This document shows positions 38,317 to 47,147 of a stretch of DNA of 64,000 bases, one piece after another (the first letter of the stretch is position 1; the number at the start of each line of letters is the position of its first letter). The notes below the pieces were generated by a model that saw only the letters and a program-made list of their open reading frames with translations, searched no databases and had not been told where the DNA came from. The stretch covers positions 248,001 through 312,000 of the forward strand of contig NZ_AUXS01000016.1 in the NCBI RefSeq assembly GCF_001625565.1. Reading direction: 5' to 3'. Made by a program: the position numbers and the translations under genes. Origin of the DNA: Pseudoalteromonas luteoviolacea NCIMB 1944 (GTDB lineage Bacteria; Pseudomonadota; Gammaproteobacteria; Enterobacterales; Alteromonadaceae).

Positions 38317-40053
38317 GTGTTCACTGTGATTAGAAACGAAATTAGAAATGGATTGATTTTTATGTGCCTGCTCGTTGCAGCTTTGGCTCACAAATCATTC
38401 GCCAGCTCAGAGCTTCAAGGGCTAAGTAACCTTCGGCAGGCGCCTTTCTCGGAAAGTTTAGGGCAAGGTTGTCACAGCAAAGAATTAGATGATCGTCATT
38501 GGCAAACTTTTCAATTTCCCAATATTCAAGCCCAACAACACCTTTGCATTAGAGGCACACTCACTATTGACAAGGAACAGTTACCGCCAAATCCAACACT
38601 TTTGTTTTTAGCGCTCGCAGCCTATGAGATCTATTTAAATGGTGAGCTTATTGGTAAAAATGGTGTACCAGGCAGCTCTAAAACCTATGAACAAGTCGGT
38701 GCTATTAGCAGCTTGACCCAATTAGACTATAAAACACTGGTCCCCGGTGAGCATTTGATAAGCATTGAGTTATCTAGTTTTCACACTGCAGATGCATTTT
38801 CAGCAATCGCCTATGCACTTGCAATTATCGACCAACAATCGTTTTACCAAACAATTATTGTTGCCAGTAGTATCACGGCACTGTTAATCGGTGGCCTATC
38901 ATTGCTATTTGTGATCTTTCTTACTGTGTACCTGCGCTATAGTAATCAAGCTAGTCACCTCATATTTGCATTGTTGTGTGTTTTTACGCTTGCTCTGCTT
39001 GTTGCTGAGCAATGGAAGCTCTGGGTAAATTATTACTATGACGTACACCTCCTGCGAATGCATATTGTGTTTGCATTGACCCTGGTAGTGACCTCCCTGC
39101 TGCCGAGTTACTACCTTGCTCAACACAATGCCTCTCACAAACCTCTCTGGCTCGGCGCGCTTGCTTTAACGCTGCTTGCAGTGGCGTATTCTACAACCAG
39201 CTTTGACGCTCGCAGTGCATGGCTCTTCTGCGCCTCACTGCTTTTTGTTGGTGCAATCAACGTTATTACTCTGAGGCACGGCAAGGCAGGCAGTATCACA
39301 GCTTTGCTGATCTGCGCCGTTTCTATATTGGGGTTCATTTTAGCACCTCGGCTATTTTTAGAGTTTGGCTTTGCATTCAGTATTACCTTAGTGCTGGCTT
39401 CAATTGGCGTATCACTTTTAAATCAACTTATTAAACAGCGAAATTTGGCTTTGGAAGCAGGTAAAATAAAGGGCGAGCTACTGCGCAGAAACCTGCAACC
39501 ACATTACCTTATGAACTGCTTAATGCAGGTTCAGGAACTCATCGACTTTGCACCAGCACAAGCTAACGAATTTGTGCAGCAACTAGCTGAAGAATTTCGT
39601 GCTCTGGTAAAAGTAAGCGAAAAAGAAGTCGTCACACTAGAGGAAGAGTTGCGCCTATGTCACAGTCATCTCAAAATAATGTCAGTGCGTTACCAGCAAA
39701 ACTATCAATTAGTTACACAGTCAGTACCCGACAGCGCCTCTCAATGCCCTGCTCACATTCTAGTACCGACGGCCATTATTCACAGTCAAATTGAAAACTG
39801 CTTTACCCATAACCGTATCATGTCAGATAAACCTATTCAGCTTTCAATTAGTGCCAGTAAAAGCCGCATCATTTTAGAACTTACAACCCCAATCGATGTC
39901 GCCACTCAACATCAGGGAATGGGGATTGGCGATGCATATATTCGCGCTAAAATGGCACAAGTTTGCGAGTCTGATTGGCAGCTAGAAAGTTGCCAAGTCG
40001 CTGACCATTGGGTAACTCGATACGAATACCAAATTAGACCTAATTTTACATAG
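38317..40053 (+). CDS. LytS-type sensor histidine kinase
   Basis: 578 residues. A signal-like N-terminus and a periplasmic sugar-binding-like region (about 28-170) are followed by seven membrane segments (about 175-395) and a PF06580-type His kinase domain with LQPHYLMNCLMQVQELI (phosphoacceptor His in QPH). The N-box-like motif IIHSQIENCFTHN follows, then a short G-box GMGIGDAYI. It matches the 7TMR-DISM/LytS architecture. Start codon GTG at 38317 or 38326; spacing does not decide. The partner regulator follows after 11 bases. Confidence 0.85.
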   Translation: MFTVIRNEIRNGLIFMCLLVAALAHKSFASSELQGLSNLRQAPFSESLGQGCHSKELDDRHWQTFQFPNIQAQQHLCIRGTLTIDKEQLPPNPTLLFLALAAYEIYLNGELIGKNGVPGSSKTYEQVGAISSLTQLDYKTLVPGEHLISIELSSFHTADAFSAIAYALAIIDQQSFYQTIIVASSITALLIGGLSLLFVIFLTVYLRYSNQASHLIFALLCVFTLALLVAEQWKLWVNYYYDVHLLRMHIVFALTLVVTSLLPSYYLAQHNASHKPLWLGALALTLLAVAYSTTSFDARSAWLFCASLLFVGAINVITLRHGKAGSITALLICAVSILGFILAPRLFLEFGFAFSITLVLASIGVSLLNQLIKQRNLALEAGKIKGELLRRNLQPHYLMNCLMQVQELIDFAPAQANEFVQQLAEEFRALVKVSEKEVVTLEEELRLCHSHLKIMSVRYQQNYQLVTQSVPDSASQCPAHILVPTAIIHSQIENCFTHNRIMSDKPIQLSISASKSRIILELTTPIDVATQHQGMGIGDAYIRAKMAQVCESDWQLESCQVADHWVTRYEYQIRPNFT

Positions 40054-40064
40054 AGGAGCGTTTT

Positions 40065-40778
40065 ATGAGAGTCGTTATAGTAGAAGATGAACCTCTATTA
40101 CAACAAAGGATTGCGCGTTTTACACGCAATATTTTAGGAAAAAAACTCACTCACTTAGGGCAATTTTTAACCTTATCTGAAGCTGAAGACTATCTTGCAG
40201 ATAACGAAGTAGATCTATTACTGCTCGACCTTAACTTACAGGGCCAAAATGGCTTTTCTTTACTTCAAAATCAACTGGCTAAGGCTTTTCATACCATTGT
40301 GATTTCTGCGTATTCTGATAAAGCTATCGAGGCATTTGAGTATGGCGTTCTGGATTTTATTGCTAAGCCTTTGGAAGAACACAGACTAGCTAAGGCCCTC
40401 GCAAAACTCACTGACAACACCTTGCGAAGCCACTATGGTTGCCGCTACTTAAGCGTAAAAAAGCACGCTGCGATTGAGTTAATAGAAGTCGCCAATATTG
40501 CTTGGCTCAAAGCGGATGGCCACTACAGTGAAATTCATCTGATAAACAGCGAAGAGATCTATTTGCACAGCAAAAGTATTGAAAAAATTCAACTGCTTTT
40601 ACCTGAGCAATTTGAGCGGATCCACCGTTCATATGTCGTCAACATCAATCAGGTAGCACGCTTACTGGTAGAATCTGGTGGGCGTTATTTTGCGCAGTTA
40701 CGCGATAACACACAATTGCCAATTGGACGCACTAAATATCTGGCAATTAAAAGTCATATAGAGACAAAAAAATACTAG
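40065..40778 (+). CDS. LytTR-family response regulator
   Basis: 237 residues. The N-terminal receiver domain has an acidic pair (VEDEPLL), phosphoacceptor D in LLLLDLNLQG and a Lys in AKPLEEH. The C-terminal LytTR DNA-binding domain includes WLKADGHYSEI, FERIHRSYVVNINQV and PIGRTKY. It forms a two-component pair with the upstream kinase. GAGGAG precedes the ATG. Targets may include the divergent serine hydrolase, but that is inference. Confidence 0.92.
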   Translation: MRVVIVEDEPLLQQRIARFTRNILGKKLTHLGQFLTLSEAEDYLADNEVDLLLLDLNLQGQNGFSLLQNQLAKAFHTIVISAYSDKAIEAFEYGVLDFIAKPLEEHRLAKALAKLTDNTLRSHYGCRYLSVKKHAAIELIEVANIAWLKADGHYSEIHLINSEEIYLHSKSIEKIQLLLPEQFERIHRSYVVNINQVARLLVESGGRYFAQLRDNTQLPIGRTKYLAIKSHIETKKY

Positions 40779-40882
40779 CTCACCACTATCCCTAGATAAA
40801 AGTAAAAGTAAGCACTTACAACTAAACTGGACTTTGCTTTATCTATTACTATGGATATCCCATGTTAAACGAGGAGGAACAA

Positions 40883-42643
40883 TTAGCATGGGTTATGAGA
40901 GGAATCATCCCCTTGTTCCTGGTTACGCGTATTTTGCTTTACTGATTGGTTAATGGTGCGGTACATCGCGTGCATAGCTACCGGCTTACCAATATGGGCT
41001 GCAAAGCCAAGACTTTTATAGTGCGCAATGTCTTGCGACATCACATTTGCGGTGAGTGCAATCACTGGAATGTTTGGATTGACTTTTTGAATTAGCATAA
41101 ATGCCTCTATACCATCCATTTCTGGCATCTGTATGTCCATTAAAACTATGTCGTAGCTGGACTGATTAAAAGCTTCTACCGCGAGTTTGCCATTCTCAAC
41201 GACATCCATGGTGGCACCAGTTTTCTCTAGCATCTTGCTAATCACAATTTGGTTTATTTCATTGTCTTCAGCGATTAGAATTTTCAAAGCCGCAAAATTC
41301 GGTAACTGGTCTTCTCCTCCCTCTTTATCTGGATCCGATAGCTCAGCTTGTGCCAGTGGCAAGATAACGTCAATCGTAGTGCCTTTGCCTTGTTCGCTTT
41401 TAAGGTTTATTGTGCCACCCATTAAGCGAACTAAGCTCGCCGTAATGGCGAGGCCTAACCCTGTGCCTCCATACTTGCGTGTAGTCGACGAGTCAGCTTG
41501 CTGGAATCGATCAAATATCGACTGCTGGGCGTTTTTATCCATACCAATTCCAGTGTCGATTACTGCGATATGTAGCGCCGACTCTCCTTGGTATTGAATG
41601 GCATGCAGTTCAATTTTAATTCCGCCTGAGTCTGTAAACTTAACGGCATTTGATACCAAATTAAGTAGGATCTGCCGTACTCTGACAGAATCCCCCAAGC
41701 GGCCATCAGATGACCCCAGATCATAACTCGCATGGAGTGATATAGACTTTTTATCTGCTTCAACTTTTAAATCTGATACGACAGACTCAACAGTGTCTGA
41801 CATTGAAAAAGGTGCGACTTCAAGCGTTAATTTATGCGCTTCAATTTTTGAAAAGTCCAAAATATCGTTAATAACCGTAAGTAAAGATTGCGCAGAATAT
41901 ACAGCTTTTGACATTAAACTTTTTGATTCCTCATCGAGATTTCCTTTCTCAAAAATCTGTAGTGCACCTAAAATACCATTCATCGGTGTACGTATCTCAT
42001 GGCTCATATTTGCTAAGAATTCACTCTTTGCTTTAGAAGCTTGTTCTGCCTTTATTTTTGCCTCTCTAAGTTCTTCATTTTGCTGTCGCATTTTGTCTCG
42101 AGAGCGCTTTAGCTGCCCGGAGTATTTTCGATTGAAAAAACCGACATTACAACAATATAAATAGACACTTGCAGCAGCCACAACCTGCGTGATAAGCGGA
42201 GACTGTTCAACAAACTCGAAACCGAACCATACCCCACCAGATACACAACCCAAAGCCAATACGGCAGTACAACTGTAGTACCTTTTCACACCACCTAAGA
42301 TAAGGCTATTTAACGAATTAACGATTAACAACGCAAACACCACCCAAACCTGAAACCCAACCACAGCGCACCAAATCCCATAAAACAGTGCATCTAAATG
42401 TAAGTTAATGTATTCATGGTTATTTTTATCAGAGAAAAGTTTGCTGTGTAGGCGCGCTACATGAGGCCACATTGCGCAATTTAGGAAAATAAAACAAACA
42501 GTGATGAAGTTAAGGTCATTGTACAGTGCGCCAATGAGCATAATTGCCATCAGGACGCAGCCAATTATACGTGGCGCATAGTTGAGTTTAGCCAAGGAAG
42601 GCTTCTGTTCTGGTGTTTCGTTGCTATATTGAGCAGACGTCAT
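40883..42643 (-). CDS. Hybrid sensor histidine kinase with receiver domain
   Basis: 586 residues. About six membrane segments (20-175) and a short coiled coil (SKAKSEF) precede the HisKA domain with H in ANMSHEIRTPMNGILG. The HATPase domain has N-box LVSNAVKFTDSG and G-boxes DTGIGMD and GGTGLGLAI. The C-terminal receiver has LIAEDNEIN and phosphoacceptor D in VLMDIQMPEMDG. No Hpt domain, so a separate phosphotransfer protein would be needed. It is on the opposite strand to the LytTR pair, so separate regulation is likely. Confidence 0.9.
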   Translation of the reverse strand: MTSAQYSNETPEQKPSLAKLNYAPRIIGCVLMAIMLIGALYNDLNFITVCFIFLNCAMWPHVARLHSKLFSDKNNHEYINLHLDALFYGIWCAVVGFQVWVVFALLIVNSLNSLILGGVKRYYSCTAVLALGCVSGGVWFGFEFVEQSPLITQVVAAASVYLYCCNVGFFNRKYSGQLKRSRDKMRQQNEELREAKIKAEQASKAKSEFLANMSHEIRTPMNGILGALQIFEKGNLDEESKSLMSKAVYSAQSLLTVINDILDFSKIEAHKLTLEVAPFSMSDTVESVVSDLKVEADKKSISLHASYDLGSSDGRLGDSVRVRQILLNLVSNAVKFTDSGGIKIELHAIQYQGESALHIAVIDTGIGMDKNAQQSIFDRFQQADSSTTRKYGGTGLGLAITASLVRLMGGTINLKSEQGKGTTIDVILPLAQAELSDPDKEGGEDQLPNFAALKILIAEDNEINQIVISKMLEKTGATMDVVENGKLAVEAFNQSSYDIVLMDIQMPEMDGIEAFMLIQKVNPNIPVIALTANVMSQDIAHYKSLGFAAHIGKPVAMHAMYRTINQSVKQNTRNQEQGDDSSHNPC

Positions 42644-42806
42644 GTGAAATGTTTAAGTCCAAAGCGCAGCTAATCTTTTAACTTTATACACTAAAACAAG
42701 GGTTTTTATTTAACTTTAGGTTAAAAAGTTTGCATTTTTGCGTTGGCACGCGCTGCCGACCATACTGTTCTCACCACATAACGGGACTCAACCTACCGCA
42801 ATGTTG

Positions 42807-43118
42807 CTACAATATGTTAAAAATACACACATTTATTAAAAGCACCAAGGTATACATACTCACACTCACAAGCAAAATACATATCAACAGCTTACCAAGC
42901 TTAGTGTTGGCCACCGTTTTTGTGACCACACACCATAACATCAACATATACAAGGCTATTTCGCCGGAATGTTTAAGCAACAAAGCTTGATTGAACGCAC
43001 CTGAGACCCAAAATTGCGAAGGAACTTTAGAAAAATAAATCCCCCAACACAACTGATAAAGACAGGCAATTGGAACAAAACAAAAGCACACTGCCTGCCA
43101 AAGCCTAAATGATTGCAT
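42807..43118 (-). CDS. Small membrane protein, 103 residues, unknown
   Basis: Three hydrophobic segments with Cys residues; family not recognised. The start at 43118 is chosen because AGGG lies upstream; the frame also opens at GTG 43130. It follows the 40-codon frame at 43149-43271 and may be part of the same transcript as the L,D-transpeptidase. Confidence 0.5.
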   Translation of the reverse strand: MQSFRLWQAVCFCFVPIACLYQLCWGIYFSKVPSQFWVSGAFNQALLLKHSGEIALYMLMLWCVVTKTVANTKLGKLLICILLVSVSMYTLVLLINVCIFNIL

Positions 43119-43148
43119 ACTGCCAAGCACCCTATTTCTATTAAGTTC

Positions 43149-43271
43149 CTAATGAACTGCGTCGAATAATACGACCACACTGTCAGCAGCTGCACAGCTA
43201 GATGTGTTCATGCCGCCAAACTCAGCAATCACAACACATAGTCCGACAATGACTAGCAAGTTAGTTATCAT
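43149..43271 (-). CDS. Candidate small membrane protein, 40 residues
   Basis: The ATG at 43271 overlaps the last codons of the L,D-transpeptidase gene by 11 bases, typical of translational coupling. The product has one hydrophobic stretch (NLLVIVGLCVVIAEFGG) and ends DAVH. It is too short to trust on frame alone, and no family is recognised. Confidence 0.4.
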   Translation of the reverse strand: MITNLLVIVGLCVVIAEFGGMNTSSCAAADSVVVLFDAVH

Positions 43272-43983
43272 GTCTAAACCTCTCAAAATAGGTTGAAATG
43301 TCTAAATACAAGGTCTTCACCCATTGCGGTTTGTCTGTCGCTAACTTTGAAATATCATTCATTCTTGGATCCGACGGCGCAATCGCGACGTTGACATTCG
43401 CTTTGCCCACGAGCGTCGTTAAAACAAAAAGTTCTTCTGCAACTTCATCGCCCATCGCTAAACACCCTATTGAAAAGGCCTTGCCGTGAATGAAAATATT
43501 GGTTCCCGGTTCAGTTCTCCCCTCTTCTTTGGCATGCTTTAAATCAAAATCATTTGGGTAGTTTAGTTTCATGGACAGATGGAATGCGCTATTTGGATTT
43601 AAATACTCTAACTGGTAGATCCCTTCTGGAACTTGCTTATCCCCCTCCCTTAGCTTGGGACCTAACACACCACTGGCAGCCAGCACTGGGTAAGAACGTA
43701 TAAAGGTTTGCACTTCACCATTTTCAGCCCACAGTTCAAGTAGATTTGAATCTTTAATCGCGAGCAAGGTGACCTTTTCAGGTGGAAATTGAACGTCTGC
43801 GGCTCTGAAAAAAGGCAATAACCTATCTTTTGAAGTCTTACCATATAGGTCAACGACATCTGCTGTTGTGCGTTTTCCAACCACTTTATGAAACATAGGA
43901 ACCCATACAGGCCTCATAAAAAAATAGATACAAGTCGTGATAATAACAAATGAAATGAGTGTTAGAAGTTTCACAATATGCAT
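43261..43983 (-). CDS. L,D-transpeptidase (YkuD/YafK type)
   Basis: 240 residues. An N-terminal membrane segment or signal anchor (about 7-24) precedes the L,D-transpeptidase domain with the catalytic HGKAFSIGCLAMG (His and Cys both present; the family consensus is HG...SxGC). It cross-links or attaches peptidoglycan or proteins in the periplasm; the YafK branch is linked to curli or biofilm roles in other bacteria. A 40-codon frame overlaps its end. Confidence 0.85.
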   Translation of the reverse strand: MHIVKLLTLISFVIITTCIYFFMRPVWVPMFHKVVGKRTTADVVDLYGKTSKDRLLPFFRAADVQFPPEKVTLLAIKDSNLLELWAENGEVQTFIRSYPVLAASGVLGPKLREGDKQVPEGIYQLEYLNPNSAFHLSMKLNYPNDFDLKHAKEEGRTEPGTNIFIHGKAFSIGCLAMGDEVAEELFVLTTLVGKANVNVAIAPSDPRMNDISKLATDKPQWVKTLYLDISTYFERFRHDN

Positions 43984-44041
43984 TGTTAATTCTTATCTTG
44001 CTATAAAATAATATAGGCACCAATCCGACTAAAAATTTTAT

Positions 44042-44302
44042 TTAAACTAACCCAATCGCCAATCCAAGCACTAAGATCACAAAGTACAACGGGCCATGAT
44101 TAAATCTATTTAAAAACCAAAAATACAAAAAAGATAAGCCAAACGATATTAAAGTACCGACTAAAACATACGAAAAACTGGCACCGCTCATCAAGCCAAA
44201 CACTAAAACCACTGAGGAATATATCCCTGCACATAAAATTGGTTTTTCGGTGATTGCCAATACTCTCAGTAAAGCAAGCAATAAAATTATTTTTATAATC
44301 AT
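44042..44302 (-). CDS. Small membrane protein, 86 residues, unknown
   Basis: Hydrophobic throughout, with three to four membrane segments and few charged residues. AGGA lies upstream of the ATG. Family not recognised. Confidence 0.5.
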   Translation of the reverse strand: MIIKIILLLALLRVLAITEKPILCAGIYSSVVLVFGLMSGASFSYVLVGTLISFGLSFLYFWFLNRFNHGPLYFVILVLGLAIGLV

Positions 44303-44329
44303 TATGTTTTCCTATATGAGCAATATGAG

Positions 44330-44695
44330 TTACATATTCTGTGCTATTCGCCACAAAACTCCACTGGGATCAGTCAAACAAAATTCAAGCATTCCCCATG
44401 GTTGCTCTACAACTTCAGTCACCTTAACATTAAACTCATCGCTCACCTGTGCATTTAATAAATGTTTGTGCCAACTCATTGCATCTTCCACCAACAGGTG
44501 CATCATGGCGTTTTGGCAATGATCCGGCTCGTAAAAGTCTTGGAGCAAAAAAGCACAAGCACCGTGCCTAAAATAAGCAACCCCTTCAAACTCGGAGGCC
44601 ATTTCAAACCCAATAGTCTGATAGAAACGCTTGGAGCACTCAAAGTCCTTCGCGGGAACAAATGACTTGATTTCAACTGTCTTTAAACTTTCCAT
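44330..44695 (-). CDS. VOC-family (glyoxalase/bleomycin resistance fold) protein
   Basis: 121 residues with the VOC metal-binding beta-alpha-beta layout: AKDFECSKRFYQTIGFEM, GACAFLLQDFYEP, and the closing VVEQPWGMLEFCLTDPSGVLWRIA. The start at 44695 gives the normal family N-terminus; the frame opens 27 codons earlier. Substrate unknown. Confidence 0.85.
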   Translation of the reverse strand: MESLKTVEIKSFVPAKDFECSKRFYQTIGFEMASEFEGVAYFRHGACAFLLQDFYEPDHCQNAMMHLLVEDAMSWHKHLLNAQVSDEFNVKVTEVVEQPWGMLEFCLTDPSGVLWRIAQNM

Positions 44696-44886
44696 ATTTA
44701 CACTCGCTTTGAAAAAATGGCTCACACCTGATCGAACAAGAGTCGCACTCAGTGGCAATTTAATACTTGCCATCACTCAAGTTTTCTAATGCTGGATAAA
44801 TGAGAGAACAGCCTGCAAAAAAGCAAGGCGAAGTAGGTTATCTGTTACATAGTATGCTGTTTTGCAGTCCACCAATCTGTTGCACA

Positions 44887-44906
44887 CGCTTGCCTATTGG
44901 CAAGCG
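44887..44906 (-). terminator. Hairpin downstream of the 111-residue membrane protein gene
   Basis: Perfect eight-bp stem CGCTTGCC/GGCAAGCG with a four-base loop, 19 bases after the stop codon of 44926-45261. The T-run is weak, so it may be a terminator or a stabilising hairpin. Confidence 0.4.
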
Positions 44907-44925
44907 CGACAGCGCCAAAGATTTT

Positions 44926-45261
44926 TTAAACGGCTGCAAAGTCATAAATATCAGACGCTTGCATACCATAAAAAATACTTGGAATAACAACAACACAAGC
45001 TGCTATAAATGCGTATGTGAGAGATTTATTCTTTTTCCCTCTCACATACGTGAGACCAATAGTTGCCGCTATCATAAGAGGCAGTAAGAAATGTACTCTC
45101 ATGAGCGCCATTAAAACAAACAGTCGCTGTACTTCTATGCTCATTGATATATCGTAAGCGTAAGCCAGCAAAGGCGCCCCAATAAAAGTACCAATGATCA
45201 ATGTAGTTACATATAAAAGTATTAAGAACCACCACGGCGTGTTTTCTATCAGTTTAATCAT
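44926..45261 (-). CDS. Small membrane protein, 111 residues, unknown
   Basis: Three hydrophobic segments (about 10-33, 45-68, 80-100) and short charged loops; family not recognised. Its ATG lies 11 bases from the attC-like right end at 45272, which would fit a cassette gene if that site is real. Confidence 0.55.
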   Translation of the reverse strand: MIKLIENTPWWFLILLYVTTLIIGTFIGAPLLAYAYDISMSIEVQRLFVLMALMRVHFLLPLMIAATIGLTYVRGKKNKSLTYAFIAACVVVIPSIFYGMQASDIYDFAAV

Positions 45262-45666
45262 GTTTCAGTACACTTAACGCCAAAATCAACGGCGTATTAG
45301 GCTTGGCTAAAATTACCTAAGAATGGACGTCAGCCAAGCTTTAGACGACCCACTCATCATTGTGTCGCCATTTTACAACTTTCCCCGCCATTGAGGTACT
45401 TAAATCACTCATCATAAAAAGTTAGGCGTCAATTGACCTAGTTACTCTGCTCAATTACGACTCTTTGCGAGCAAAAATATGCCACTTCGCTTAGCTGGAT
45501 CAGAGCAATTAACCTAGAGGTGCGAACACAGAATGTACTCGCGATAGAAAGGGAATGTTAAAAATCTGCAATAACAGCGATGACCTAGCAAATAAGCCTA
45601 CAGCGTGAACACGCTCTAGGCCTTTGAGTAAAGTCTTTTAAAAGGTGTATAGTCACTACACTTCAC
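45262..45666. other. Intergenic region with attC-like ends
   Basis: On the minus strand, a GCCTAAC (45421-45427) and a GTTAAGT (45272-45278) bound 156 bases in the order and orientation of the attC core sites. Inside is a 16-base imperfect hairpin (45293-45308 with 45332-45347). Between 45428 and 45666 lies a terminator of the Nudix gene at 45596-45621. Confidence 0.35.
45596..45621 (-). terminator. Terminator of the Nudix gene
   Basis: GCCTA-AGCGTG stem with a two-base loop, interrupted by one mismatch on each side, followed on the minus strand by TTATTT. It lies about 46 bases after the stop codon. Confidence 0.6.
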
Positions 45667-46122
45667 TCAGTAGTTTATCAGTTCCCTGAGCTCAATCACT
45701 TTAGGTTGAACACTTGGTTGTTTCACTTTTTCCCAAAAATCTTCTTTGAGCATAGGGGGATATACTTCGTTTACCTCCAGGGTTTCCCTATCCATAAAGG
45801 TAGCATCCACAATGTATTCTATGGTTGCTTCTTGCGCAGTGCAGTCTAAAGTACCGCCAGTGAGTTCACAGTGATACCAAAATTTTACTGAACGTTCTTT
45901 TGGGAAATGCATTTGTTCGATATACATAAGCTTATTGACAGATACATCGAGTCCTGTTTCTTCTTTTACCTCGCGGATCACGGCCTCTTCTAAAGACTCG
46001 ACTCCTTTGACACCTCCTCCAGGAGACACCCAAAAGTTATATCGGCCCGCTCTTTTATGATTGACCATCAACAGTTTGTCATCTTGAACCACAAAAGCCC
46101 CAACACATATTCTATGTTCCAT
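45667..46122 (-). CDS. Nudix hydrolase
   Basis: 151 residues. The complete Nudix box is GGVKGVESLEEAVIREVKEETGL (Gx5Ex7REUxEExGU). An initial MEHRICVGAFVVQDDKLLMV strand layout and a C-terminal beta region follow. It hydrolyses nucleoside diphosphate-linked compounds; the substrate cannot be told. A terminator follows at 45596-45621. Confidence 0.92.
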   Translation of the reverse strand: MEHRICVGAFVVQDDKLLMVNHKRAGRYNFWVSPGGGVKGVESLEEAVIREVKEETGLDVSVNKLMYIEQMHFPKERSVKFWYHCELTGGTLDCTAQEATIEYIVDATFMDRETLEVNEVYPPMLKEDFWEKVKQPSVQPKVIELRELINY

Positions 46123-46376
46123 GTTTTTATTTTCACCTCATATTTTTATAGGCTCACACTTGCAATAAACATGAGCCAATGGACCTAGTTTTTATATAGT
46201 GTCATCACCGGAGTGGGAGTTTGCACTGGCTTTATTGTCGCCAGTTAGCATGACGAAATATGTTGGCACATATTAAGGAAGTTATTTAGGGTTAGTTTGT
46301 TACTCCAACCCCAATTAAAGAATCAAACACTTTTAACTAAATTGAGGATCCGCTTTATCTATTTTCAAAAACAAGA

Positions 46377-46769
46377 TCACACTCTAGAAAAAGCACTTTT
46401 GCGTTTTAAACCTCCACCACAGTATGGACAGGCTAACGATGTGGTAAGGATCGTTCTACCACAGTCATTGCAGTCGCTCTGCTCTTTTGTATTGACACGC
46501 CCGTCAGCCTTTCCGTCCATCAAATCCACTTTGTCGACGTATTTTTTGAGATCGCCCTCCGTTAAACCGGAATGATCTTTGAGCAAAGTCCACATGGCCA
46601 TCGTCACAAGCTTAAGCTGTTCATGGCGGCGCTCTAGCTCCCGAAGGCGGGCTTCATTGGAAGTTATCTTTCCGTCTTGATACTTATCTTTCTCAAGGTT
46701 ATTGCGGAGCCCATCTTGCACTTTACCAATTTGCCTATGCTGAAACATGTCCCAGATAAAATCAATCAT
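46377..46769 (-). CDS. Hypothetical protein with C-terminal zinc ribbon
   Basis: 130 residues. A helical, charged N-terminal region (about 1-90) precedes a four-Cys ribbon: SDCNDCGRT then LACPYCGGG (C-x2-C, C-x2-C). Such ribbons bind zinc and often mediate nucleic-acid or protein contact; function unknown. AGGAG precedes the ATG. The plus-strand DsbD gene is divergent, 378 bases away. Confidence 0.65.
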   Translation of the reverse strand: MIDFIWDMFQHRQIGKVQDGLRNNLEKDKYQDGKITSNEARLRELERRHEQLKLVTMAMWTLLKDHSGLTEGDLKKYVDKVDLMDGKADGRVNTKEQSDCNDCGRTILTTSLACPYCGGGLKRKSAFSRV

Positions 46770-47147
46770 ATCGACTCCTATGAAAAGTTGTTAACACCTA
46801 AAAATAAAGCAAATAAGAAAAATATACTTTTAGCGACAATTATGCGATAAACCTGCACAAGTACACACAGTCCACATTGCCATCAGCGACAGTGAAAATG
46901 AATATCAAGTAACTCACCATTTCTCTTCACAAGCTGTCACAATAATCAATTGGCCCCTTACTAAATCTGAATATTCGAGGTGTTATAAACCTATTGAGTA
47001 CCAAACGACCTACAAATGCACGTTAGTCGCAAATCATTTCATGCCACGTAAGTACATAGTAGGCTTATTAAGTTGGGTGTTTTATGAACTAAATTATTGA
47101 GTTTTGAGACTACAATAATAAAAGACATTTTCGGAACAGATACTTGC
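46770..47147. other. Divergent intergenic region upstream of the DsbD-type gene
   Basis: Holds the promoters for the zinc-ribbon gene (minus) and the DsbD-type gene (plus). No known binding site was seen. Confidence 0.35.

Noticed and set aside
42956-43195. 79-codon minus-strand frame overlapping 42807-43118 and the 40-residue frame
   Set aside because: Conflicts with the better membrane-protein frames and has no start signal.
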